A stretch of DNA of 64,000 nt from Spartobacteria bacterium (GTDB lineage Bacteria > Verrucomicrobiota > Verrucomicrobiia > Chthoniobacterales > UBA6821), in NCBI GenBank assembly GCA_947487385.1, contig CANKWU010000003.1, forward strand, positions 52,002-116,001, given 5' to 3'. The position numbers and the translations under genes are program-made. Each line of letters begins with the position of its first letter. Position 1 is the first letter of the stretch. Of this stretch, positions 1 through 6,977 are shown piece by piece. The notes under the pieces are model-generated. The model had not been told where the DNA came from, searched no databases, and was given only the letters and a program-made list of their open reading frames with translations.

Positions 1-1
1 G

Positions 2-256
2 ACGCTGGCGCTCCTCACGTGCCCAGGAGATGCATCACCCGATCCGAACTACGGTAGCTATATATGGTCTCCCGTGGCTCAGGGAGACACGCCTCAAAAC
101 TTCGTTTACTATGGACGGGGTCAGGTCTTCACAATTAACAATCTGAGCCGGGTGGCTATTTGCTACGACAAAGGCTATCTACATCCCGGCGGATCGATGG
201 GCACGGGCAGCTTCGATGTGCTTCGCGCTGACGGCCATGTGGATACCAAGCCGTAA
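2..256 (+). CDS. C-terminal fragment of a pseudopilin-like (H-Xn-DG) protein, 5' end outside window
   Basis: The reading frame is open from the first bases, so the gene starts upstream; 84 residues remain. The tail contains an HPGG segment followed by FDVLRADGHVD, which resembles the H-X9-DG motif found at the end of many prepilin-type proteins in planctomycetes and verrucomicrobia, except that 15 residues rather than 9 separate the His from the DG. Full-length relatives carry an N-terminal prepilin cleavage/methylation helix and are thought to be exported by a type II secretion/type IV pilus-like machine. The N-terminal part is not visible, so this rests on the tail motif alone. An internal GTG at 74 is not needed as a start. 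Confidence 0.5.
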   Translation, partial: TLALLTCPGDASPDPNYGSYIWSPVAQGDTPQNFVYYGRGQVFTINNLSRVAICYDKGYLHPGGSMGTGSFDVLRADGHVDTKP

Positions 257-272
257 GTTGCTGATGGGGTGA

Positions 273-304
273 GAGGGGCGTGGTTACAATATACCAAGCC
301 CCTC
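273..304. terminator. Hairpin between convergent genes
   Basis: A 12-bp inverted repeat (gaggggcgtggt / accaagcccctc, one mismatch) encloses an 8-nt AT-rich loop, between the stop of the pseudopilin-like gene and the stop of gpsA. The position suits a bidirectional terminator, but the T-tracts on both sides are poor. Confidence 0.4.
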
Positions 305-338
305 GCCTCTTTATGGCTTCGCGGTTTGAATCGCTTCC

Positions 339-1346
339 CTAGACTTCTTCCTCTCCGCGCAGATTGCGGCCCATAAGGGATTTCATCCCTGCCGCCGGAG
401 TTTTCAGACCCTGAAGAAGGGCTGAGACCTCGTCGATGATCGGAGTCTCCACGGAGAGACGTCCGGCGGCAGCTTGTGCGCTGAACGTTGTCGGGACTCC
501 TTCCGCCACCATGCTACCCATTGATGAGATAATCGATTCGAGAGACTCTCCCTGACCGAGGCGGAATCCCACCTGATGGTTACGGCTGCGCGGACTGAAG
601 CAGGTGACCATCAGATCGCCAATCCCACTGAGTCCACCGAAGGTCTCGCGGCTCCCTCCCATGACCATGCCGAGTCGGGTCATCTCAGTAAGCGATCGGG
701 TCACCAGACCAGTCCGCGCGTTTTCACCCAGACCGAGGCCGTCGGAGACACCAGCTGCGATTGCGAAGATATTCTTGAGTGCGCCACCGAGCTGGATTCC
801 CCGGACATCACTGCTCGTGTAGGCGCGGAAACTCGTCCCAACGAACAGCTCCTGCACGCTCAGAAGCTTAGCGGCATCATCACATCCGATGACTCCAGCC
901 GCTGGAATGCCACGGGCGATCTCACCAGCGAGATTCGGCCCGGAGAGAACGGCGATCGTGGCCGAGGGCATCCCTTCAGCAATGACCTGACTCATGAGAA
1001 GTCCTCTTTCCAATTCGATACCCTTGGTGCAGGAAACAAGAAGCGGGTTGCGGTCTCCGCAGACTGCCGCGAGTTGCGAGGCGATCACCTCCAGATATCT
1101 CGAGGGAATTGCCAGAAAGAGAATATCGGATTGCGCCGCCGACAAGAGATCCGCTGTGGGCTTGATCGTGGAGGGCAACACCACCCCGGGGAGATACTTT
1201 GTATTGATTCCCTCACGGACCATGTTTTCCACATGAACCGGATCATGACCCCAGAGTCGGATTTCTCTGTCTGAACGAGCTAGGAGAAGGGCCAAAGCCG
1301 TTCCCCATCCCCCTGCACCGAGAACGCTAACGGTAGGATTGATCAT
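339..1346 (-). CDS. gpsA: Glycerol-3-phosphate dehydrogenase [NAD(P)+]
   Basis: Reduces dihydroxyacetone phosphate to sn-glycerol 3-phosphate, the backbone for phospholipids; cytosolic. The protein (335 aa, usual length) starts with the Rossmann motif GAGGWGTALALLLA at residues 10-23 and carries the family blocks SCTKGIE, LSGPNLAGE and GGALKNIFAIAAG, the last containing the catalytic Lys, followed by the C-terminal substrate segment GLSGIGDLMVTC. Its ATG overlaps the TGA of plsY by 4 bp, so the two first steps of glycerophospholipid synthesis are translationally coupled in one minus-strand unit. The start is fixed by this overlap. Confidence 0.95.
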   Translation of the reverse strand: MINPTVSVLGAGGWGTALALLLARSDREIRLWGHDPVHVENMVREGINTKYLPGVVLPSTIKPTADLLSAAQSDILFLAIPSRYLEVIASQLAAVCGDRNPLLVSCTKGIELERGLLMSQVIAEGMPSATIAVLSGPNLAGEIARGIPAAGVIGCDDAAKLLSVQELFVGTSFRAYTSSDVRGIQLGGALKNIFAIAAGVSDGLGLGENARTGLVTRSLTEMTRLGMVMGGSRETFGGLSGIGDLMVTCFSPRSRNHQVGFRLGQGESLESIISSMGSMVAEGVPTTFSAQAAAGRLSVETPIIDEVSALLQGLKTPAAGMKSLMGRNLRGEEEV

Positions 1347-1993
1347 GGGTTTGTGGGTCCCATCTTCTTCTCAAAGCGGGGCTCGGTTCCTGCCCGCAGA
1401 CGGGAGATGTTCGAGCGGTGACGCCAGATGGCCAGCACGCACATAAGAAAGGCCACGAGCAGCGTCAGCCAGTCAGAACAATGCATGAAATAAAGGATGG
1501 AGACGGAGAGCGGGACGGCAATGGCCGCTGCGATAGAGGCCACGGAAACATAGCGGGTGATGCGGAAGAAAAGAAGCCACGAGCCAAGGCAAAATAGAAA
1601 GGCCCCGATTCCGAAGAGCCCGACGATCACGCCTGCAGAGGAGGCAATCCCCTTCCCCCCCTTGAACCCCAGCCAGACAGGAAAGCTATGACCGAAGAGT
1701 GCGCAGAGTGCCGCCAAAGCTCCTGGTAAGGAGGCGGGGTTCACCCCGATGGAGCGACCCCACGCAAGCGCCAGCAGGACGGGAAGCAAACCTTTCAGAA
1801 AATCGAGGAAGAAGACCGCATAGCCCCATTTCTTGCCAAGCACGCGAAGCACATTGGTCGCCCCGATATTGCCACTTCCCTTGGTACGGATATCGATACC
1901 GCAGATCCGTCCGGCGATGAACCCGAACGGGATCGAGCCGAGCAAGTAGGAACAGTTTGCAATCAAGAACCAGGGAGCAAGCGTGGAAAGCAC
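1343..1993 (-). CDS. plsY: Acyl-phosphate:glycerol-3-phosphate acyltransferase
   Basis: Transfers an acyl group from acyl-phosphate to glycerol 3-phosphate to make lysophosphatidic acid; integral membrane enzyme. The 216-aa protein has about five hydrophobic helices and the family motifs GSIPFGFIAG, the glycine-rich KGSGNIGATNVLR loop and GFKGGKGIASSAGV. The start is a GTG at 1993, which leaves a normal N-terminal helix. It lies directly upstream of gpsA, which supplies its substrate. The C-terminus after the last helix is basic. Confidence 0.93.
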   Translation of the reverse strand: MLSTLAPWFLIANCSYLLGSIPFGFIAGRICGIDIRTKGSGNIGATNVLRVLGKKWGYAVFFLDFLKGLLPVLLALAWGRSIGVNPASLPGALAALCALFGHSFPVWLGFKGGKGIASSAGVIVGLFGIGAFLFCLGSWLLFFRITRYVSVASIAAAIAVPLSVSILYFMHCSDWLTLLVAFLMCVLAIWRHRSNISRLRAGTEPRFEKKMGPTNP

Positions 1994-2171
1994 CCATGGA
2001 TCTCATCATCCGAGGCGAACGGAACAAGAATAAAAAGGTGCGTGGGAACGCAGCTTAGTCATGCCGCAGGCAGTCCGAGACCTCAGCGAGGATGGTTGAC
2101 CCGGGAGGATCGCCAAAGAAAAGGGCTCTACTCGGAGGGACATCGTTCCCTCCCCGTGCTATGATCTAAGC

Positions 2172-2741
2172 ATGATCCTTCGTCATCTCTTGCCCGTGGC
2201 CCTCCTGCTTTCTATGGTTCCATTCATGTCTGCACAGTCGCCTTCCAAAGATATCAACACAGTCGCCGTCCGTCTGATCGGCTCAGATGGCACTCCCGGA
2301 CCAGTCGTCCAGAGTCCCCGCGTTGTAAAGACCGATGCCGAGTGGGAGAAGCAGCTTGGACCTGCCGTCTACCGCGTTCTCAGGGCCAAGGGGACCGAGG
2401 CTCCCTTCTGCGGCAACCTGCTCGATAATCACAAGGATGGCGTCTACTTCTGCGCCGGGTGCAGATTGCCTCTCTTTGCCTCCAGTTCCAAGTTCAACTC
2501 CGGCACTGGCTGGCCGAGTTTCTACCGGCCTTTTGCCAAGGAAAACATCACCGAGATCCGCGATGGAACACTCGGCATGGTCCGCACCGAGATCGTCTGT
2601 GCACGCTGCGGCGGCCACCTCGGCCATGTCTTTGACGATGGTCCGGCTCCGACCGGCCTGCGCTACTGCCTCAACTCTGCTGCCCTGACCTTCAAGGACG
2701 AAGCCGAGGTGAAGAAGATGGGTGCTGAAGCTGCCCGCTGA
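2172..2741 (+). CDS. msrB: Exported peptide-methionine (R)-S-oxide reductase
   Basis: Repairs oxidised methionine (R-sulfoxide) in proteins. The 189-aa product has a signal peptide (residues 1 to about 21, ending FMSAQ), so it should act in the periplasm, unlike most cytosolic MsrB. The zinc-binding CxxC pairs are C94/C97 (CAGC) and C143/C146 (CARC); the catalytic Cys is C166 in RYCLNSAAL. C80 in APFCGN sits where resolving cysteines are found in the family. It is followed 7 nt later by the ATG of the VIT-family gene, which probably shares its transcript. Confidence 0.93.
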   Translation: MILRHLLPVALLLSMVPFMSAQSPSKDINTVAVRLIGSDGTPGPVVQSPRVVKTDAEWEKQLGPAVYRVLRAKGTEAPFCGNLLDNHKDGVYFCAGCRLPLFASSSKFNSGTGWPSFYRPFAKENITEIRDGTLGMVRTEIVCARCGGHLGHVFDDGPAPTGLRYCLNSAALTFKDEAEVKKMGAEAAR

Positions 2742-2748
2742 CCCCTCA

Positions 2749-3438
2749 ATGAGGCACGCCGAGTTCCACCTCACTCATCGTGTTGGATGGCTTCGAGCTG
2801 CCGTGCTAGGTGCAAACGACGGGCTGCTTTCTACGGCCAGTCTGATTGTCGGCGTTGCAGCAGCAGAGGCGAGCCGAGGCAGTGTGCTAGTCGCCGGGGT
2901 TGCCGGACTTGTAGCAGGCGCCATGTCGATGGCAGCCGGAGAGTATGTCTCCGTGAGTTCGCAGTCCGACACGGAACAGGCCGATCTGGAGCGAGAACGG
3001 ACCGAACTTGCCAGCGATTTCGAACATGAACTTGCGGAGTTGGCTTCGATCTACGTGGAGCGGGGACTTGATCAGGGCCTTGCGGATCAAGTGGCCAAGC
3101 AGCTGATGGCAAAAGATGCCTTGGGAGCACATGCTCGTGACGAACTCGGGATTTCTGAAGCCTTTAGTGCCCGTCCTTTGCAGGCAGCATTAGCCTCCGC
3201 TGCGACCTTTGCAGCGGGTGCAGCGATGCCGTTGCTGGTTGTGCTTATTGTGCCTCACAATTGGATTGCCTGGTCGGTGTCGGGTAGCTCCATGATTTTC
3301 CTTGCCATCCTTGGCGCGCTCTCGGCCTACGCGGGGGGTGCTCCGCTTCTCGGTTCCATTATACGTGTTACCTTCTGGGGCGCGCTAGCCATGGCCCTGA
3401 CTGCCGGGGTGGGAGCACTAGTCGGCAAGCCTTTGTAA
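2749..3438 (+). CDS. VIT1/CCC1 family membrane protein
   Basis: The family includes vacuolar and bacterial iron/manganese transporters. The 229-aa protein begins with a His-rich N-terminus (RHAEFHLTHR), followed by the family block AAVLGANDGLLSTASLIVG, a second hydrophobic segment AGAMSMAAGEYVSV, an acidic cytosolic helical region (about residues 75-130) and three C-terminal hydrophobic helices. I chose ATG 2749, 7 nt after the msrB stop, over a GTG at 2722 that would overlap msrB by 20 bp. Pairing with an exported MsrB suggests a metal/oxidative-stress unit, but that is inference; the transported ion cannot be read from the sequence. Confidence 0.85.
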   Translation: MRHAEFHLTHRVGWLRAAVLGANDGLLSTASLIVGVAAAEASRGSVLVAGVAGLVAGAMSMAAGEYVSVSSQSDTEQADLERERTELASDFEHELAELASIYVERGLDQGLADQVAKQLMAKDALGAHARDELGISEAFSARPLQAALASAATFAAGAAMPLLVVLIVPHNWIAWSVSGSSMIFLAILGALSAYAGGAPLLGSIIRVTFWGALAMALTAGVGALVGKPL

Positions 3439-3495
3439 ATTATTGAGGGAGGTGTCGTGGTGCCTGTATCCTGTAGCCCCTCCCAAGTTACACTC

Positions 3496-3990
3496 TTAGG
3501 CTGAGAGCCACTCCAGATGGCATGATAGCATCACATCCTGGTTAAAATGGAAATACCCCTTGAAGGTTTTGCCCTCGAGCATTCCAGGCAGCCAATACTG
3601 ATCATCCTGCCACATGTCGAGGTAGGGAATCGCTGAAGTTTCCATCCAATGAGGGATGGCTTCGTCTGTCTCGACGGGCTCTCCGATGCAATCTTCGGCG
3701 GTAAAAACGACACAATGAAGCGCTAGTCCGTCGACAAACTGGAAGTGAAGCTCTCCGCGCTCCGAGAGATTCAGAGGCGTGATACAGAGTTCCTCCTGAG
3801 TCTCGCGGATTGCGGCTTCAAGGGGGGTTTCGCCGGGTTCTAGGCGACCACCGGGTCCATTGATCTTTCCCGCACCGAGACCGCGCTTTTTCCTGATCAT
3901 GAGGATCTGCTTATCCCTTAGTACAAAGCAGAGCGCGGCCTGCATCGTTGGCTGCCAGTTCTGCCAGAAGGAGGGGTCGTGGGGGTCCAT
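3496..3990 (-). CDS. NUDIX hydrolase (8-oxo-dGTP diphosphatase type)
   Basis: Hydrolyses nucleoside diphosphate-linked substrates; relatives of MTH1/MutT clean oxidised nucleotides. The Nudix box reads GGRLEPGETPLEAAIRETQE followed by EL, with the catalytic RE..EE residues intact; the usual final Gly is Cys. The TLCFV-like start (MQAALCFVLRDKQILMIRKK) and the C-terminal aromatic segment (YWLPGMLEGKTFKGYFHFN) resemble the MTH1-like branch more than E. coli MutT. I chose the ATG at 3990 (164 aa); a TTG at 4032 would add 14 residues. Substrate not certain. Confidence 0.82.
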   Translation of the reverse strand: MDPHDPSFWQNWQPTMQAALCFVLRDKQILMIRKKRGLGAGKINGPGGRLEPGETPLEAAIRETQEELCITPLNLSERGELHFQFVDGLALHCVVFTAEDCIGEPVETDEAIPHWMETSAIPYLDMWQDDQYWLPGMLEGKTFKGYFHFNQDVMLSCHLEWLSA

Positions 3991-4167
3991 GGGGTGGGTG
4001 GAGAGTTGAAGCGGTGAAAATCTACCGCACAAGATTGAGCGGATGAAATAATACTTTCTAACGCTTCATGGTGCTAACTTTTTTAACCCATGCAGGTGCC
4101 GAATGTCGCTGCATTGTCACAAATCCTCCCTTGACCTCGCCATTAGACATCGCACCATAGAGTCTTC

Positions 4168-6240
4168 ATGGAAAAAGGGCATCACACTCACTTTATCAAC
4201 CGCGGTCTGAGCTGGCTGGAGTTCAATCAGCGTGTGCTTGAACAGGCTCTCGACAAAGAGAATCCGCTTCTGGAGCGGCTGAAGTTCCTCTGCATCGTGA
4301 GTTCAAACCTCGATGAGTTCTTCGAGGTTCGCGTGGCTGGTCTGAAGCAGCAGGTGCAGATGAACACGGTCGCCCTTGCCCCGGACGGCATGTCACCGAA
4401 GTCCGAACTGGCCGCGATCGCGAAGCGTGCCCGCAAACAGGTCGACGATCAATACCGTTGCTGGAATGAGGAGATCGAGCCTGGTCTCGCGGCCGAGAAC
4501 ATCAAATTTCACAATTTCCCGGATGTTCCCGAATCGGAGTATGCGCATTTCGAGAAGTTCTTCCATGACCGGATTTTTCCAGTGCTCACGCCGCTGGCGA
4601 TTGACCCCTCCCATCCCTTTCCACAACTCCTCAACAAGAGCCTGAACATCATCGTTCATCTCGAGGGAGAGGAGCTAAATACCGACCTGGCTGTCGTGCA
4701 GGTGCCAAGAATCCTGCCGCGCGTTGTTCCCTTTGCCAACCAGACCGACGAGCAGGGACACGACTTTGTCCTCCTGGGTAGCATCATCAAGCACTACGTG
4801 GGAACCCTCTTCCATGGGGTCAAGGTACTCGGGGCCCATCTCTTCCGTGTCACCCGTAACAGCAATCTCTACATCGACGAGGAGGAGGCCGAGAATCTCC
4901 TGCACGCGATCGAGGAGGAGCTACGCCACGTGAACCGTGGTGCTGCCGTGCGGCTCGAGGTGCAGGATGACTGCCCGGACGAGGTGGCCAATCGTCTGCT
5001 GGAGATCTTTAATCTCAGTCACGGCGATCTCTACCGGCACGAGGGACCCATTAATCTCACCCGCCTGATGCCGCTGGCCATCTCGATCGACCGGCCCGAT
5101 CTCCGCGACAAGCGCTTCACCCCCGCGACTGTTGTTTCCTTGAACGAAGAGGCCGACATCTTCTGGCATATCCGCAAGGGCGATATCCTGATGCAGCACC
5201 CCTACGACAGCTTCCAGACTGTCCTTGATTTTCTCGGGCAGGCCGCCGAGGACCCGCATGTCCTGGCCATTAAGCAGACTCTCTACCGTACCAGCTCTGA
5301 CTCCCCGCTCGTCGCCTCGCTGATCCAGGCAGCGCAGAATGGCAAGCAGGTGACGGTCATCATCGAGCTGAAGGCCCGCTTTGATGAGGCAGCCAATATC
5401 AAATGGGCCCGACTTATGCGCGAGGCCGGCGTCAATGTCATCTACGGCATCGCAGGGCTCAAGACCCATGCGAAGGCCATGCTGGTCGTCCGTCAGGAGG
5501 GGGAGATCATCCGCCGCTACGCTCATCTCGGAACTGGCAACTACCACCCCTCCACCGCTCGACTCTACACAGACCTTGGTTTACTCACCGCGCGCGAGGA
5601 ACTCACTTCGGACGTGGCGACCATGTTCAACATCCTCACAGGTGTCTCCAAGTTCCCGGGCATGAGGGAGCTCCTGATGGCCCCCTACGACTTGAGGGAA
5701 GGGATGATCCACCTCATCGATCTTGAGATCGAACACGCGAGGGCGGGGCGCCCCGCCGCGATCTTTGTGAAGATGAATGCACTCGTGGAGGAGAGCATGA
5801 TTGAAGCGCTTTACCGCGCTTCCCAGGCGGGTATCAAAGTGCAGCTCTTCATCCGTGGCATCTGCTGCCTGCGTCCCGGCATCCCAGGGGTCAGCGAGAA
5901 CATTGAAGTGCGGAGTCTGGTCGGGCGTTTTCTGGAGCACAGCCGCATCATTCGCTTTGAGAACGGAGGTGCTCCCGAGATCTACCTCGGCAGCGCCGAC
6001 TGGATGCCTCGCAATCTCTTCCGCCGGGTCGAGACCGGCTTCCCGATTCGCAACCCACGCGTTCACGAACACATCGAGGAGATTATATCCTGGTTCTGGA
6101 AGGATAACGTGAAGGCTCGCGTCATGGACTCAGAGGGCCACTATCACCTGCGTCCCGTGGGGGGAGAGAGGTTCAACGCTCAGGAAGAATTCGTTGCCGA
6201 CTCCCAGCGCCGCCGCAAGGCAAAGCCACCCGTGGTATAG
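4168..6240 (+). CDS. ppk1: Polyphosphate kinase 1
   Basis: Reversibly polymerises the gamma-phosphate of ATP into inorganic polyphosphate; usually membrane-associated. At 690 aa it has the full family length. The N-terminal domain starts NRGLSWLEFNQRVLEQA; the phospholipase D-like catalytic half contains ELKARFDEAANI, the phosphorylatable His in THAKAML (H434) and the second histidine in HLGTGNYHPSTA (H453/H460). The basic tail ends RRRKAKPPVV. Transcribed alone; the gap upstream (4033-4167) divides it from the NUDIX gene on the other strand. Confidence 0.96.
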   Translation: MEKGHHTHFINRGLSWLEFNQRVLEQALDKENPLLERLKFLCIVSSNLDEFFEVRVAGLKQQVQMNTVALAPDGMSPKSELAAIAKRARKQVDDQYRCWNEEIEPGLAAENIKFHNFPDVPESEYAHFEKFFHDRIFPVLTPLAIDPSHPFPQLLNKSLNIIVHLEGEELNTDLAVVQVPRILPRVVPFANQTDEQGHDFVLLGSIIKHYVGTLFHGVKVLGAHLFRVTRNSNLYIDEEEAENLLHAIEEELRHVNRGAAVRLEVQDDCPDEVANRLLEIFNLSHGDLYRHEGPINLTRLMPLAISIDRPDLRDKRFTPATVVSLNEEADIFWHIRKGDILMQHPYDSFQTVLDFLGQAAEDPHVLAIKQTLYRTSSDSPLVASLIQAAQNGKQVTVIIELKARFDEAANIKWARLMREAGVNVIYGIAGLKTHAKAMLVVRQEGEIIRRYAHLGTGNYHPSTARLYTDLGLLTAREELTSDVATMFNILTGVSKFPGMRELLMAPYDLREGMIHLIDLEIEHARAGRPAAIFVKMNALVEESMIEALYRASQAGIKVQLFIRGICCLRPGIPGVSENIEVRSLVGRFLEHSRIIRFENGGAPEIYLGSADWMPRNLFRRVETGFPIRNPRVHEHIEEIISWFWKDNVKARVMDSEGHYHLRPVGGERFNAQEEFVADSQRRRKAKPPVV

Positions 6241-6266
6241 TAATAAGAACGCTCCCTCAACGAGAA

Positions 6267-6288
6267 GGAGTGGAGCGGGTAGAGGGAA
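6267..6288. repeat. 22-bp exact copy of the tRNA-Gly(UCC) 3' end
   Basis: These 22 bases are identical to 6418-6439, which comprise the last 18 nt of the tRNA gene (end of T-loop through encoded CCA) plus 4 nt downstream. The two copies are 151 bp apart and in the same orientation. Such duplications arise at tRNA attachment sites or by loss of a tandem tRNA copy. Confidence 0.75.
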
Positions 6289-6395
6289 CACCGAGTGCCG
6301 GGAGGCACGGTGTAGATTGACCGAAGGTCAACCCGTTAGGGCGAGGGTCGTGGGAACGACCAAGTCAATCGAACCGATCGTGTTTAGAAAACGAT
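6288..6395. other. Cluster of four small hairpins between ppk1 and tRNA-Gly
   Basis: Four inverted repeats lie in succession: 6288-6313 (two 5-bp stems, 2-nt bulge, GGGA loop), 6317-6331 (6 bp, GAA loop), 6346-6361 (6 bp perfect, GGGA loop) and 6377-6395 (5 bp). They fill the space between the 22-bp repeat copies. No ORF was recognised here. They could belong to a short structured RNA downstream of the tRNA (minus strand) or be element remnants. Confidence 0.45.
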
Positions 6396-6421
6396 TAACC
6401 CTCCTAAAACGAAAGGTGGAG

Positions 6422-6495
6422 TGGAGCGGGTAGAGGGAATCGAACCCTCATGGCCTGCTTGGAAGGCAGGAACTTTACCACTAAGCTATACCCGC
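6422..6495 (-). tRNA. tRNA-Gly (anticodon UCC)
   Basis: On the minus strand a 7-bp acceptor stem (GCGGGTA/TACCCGC), a 5-bp anticodon stem CCTGC/GCAGG with loop CTTCCAA, and a T-arm GAGGG-TTCGATT-CCCTC are all intact. The discriminator is T and CCA is encoded. The 3' end is duplicated at 6267-6288. Confidence 0.96.
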
Positions 6496-6553
6496 ATGAA
6501 CTAAAGAATTTTTACCACAGACCCAAAGAGGGGTCAACCCACGACATGCCTCC

Positions 6554-6745
6554 CTACTTGGAAGCCTCTGCCTGGGTCTGAATACCAGCCCGCTCCAGCG
6601 CCTCGCCGAACTGCTCCGAGGCCTGGGTATTTAACGCGGATTGGTGGCCCTTTGATCGCAGAAAGACGACTTCTGCGATTAATGCGCCTAGCAAAAGCAA
6701 GCCCGCCACAATAAGCACCTCGGGTTTTAGGAAGTACCGCTTCAT
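6554..6745 (-). CDS. Small single-pass membrane protein, unknown
   Basis: A 63-aa reading frame starting at an ATG encodes a basic N-terminus (MKRYFLKPE), one hydrophobic segment of about 19 residues (VLIVAGLLLLGALIAEVVF, positions 9-27) and a polar, probably helical tail. It lies between tRNA-Gly and smc. No family recognised and no clear Shine-Dalgarno sequence, so its reality rests on composition only. Confidence 0.4.
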   Translation of the reverse strand: MKRYFLKPEVLIVAGLLLLGALIAEVVFLRSKGHQSALNTQASEQFGEALERAGIQTQAEASK

Positions 6746-6883
6746 GGTGTGCGACCATTTGGGAAGGCGGGCACAAAATCTACGATTGGCATGGAAACTC
6801 TTTTAAGGAGTCCTTCGGGCTTATCCAAGCAAGCAATTGGCGCGGGATGTCCGACTCCCTCAAGGGCGAAGCTAAGAAGATGT

Positions 6884-6913
6884 CCAGAAACCACAATATA
6901 TAGTGGTTTCTGG
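6884..6913. promoter_or_regulatory. Perfect 11-bp inverted repeat upstream of smc
   Basis: CCAGAAACCAC and GTGGTTTCTGG flank an 8-nt AT loop (aatatata), 64 bp before the smc start. No U-tract follows on either strand, so an operator or a leader hairpin fits better than a terminator. Confidence 0.5.
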
Positions 6914-6977
6914 CAGCTATAGCCCCAAGCTGTTGTGTTTTTTATTGTGATTCGGTACCAATTAAGGATAGGTTTGA

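Noticed and set aside
576..1274. Plus-strand open frame of 232 codons inside gpsA
   Set aside because: It is antisense to a gene with full family conservation and has no recognisable protein features; high GC favours such shadow frames.
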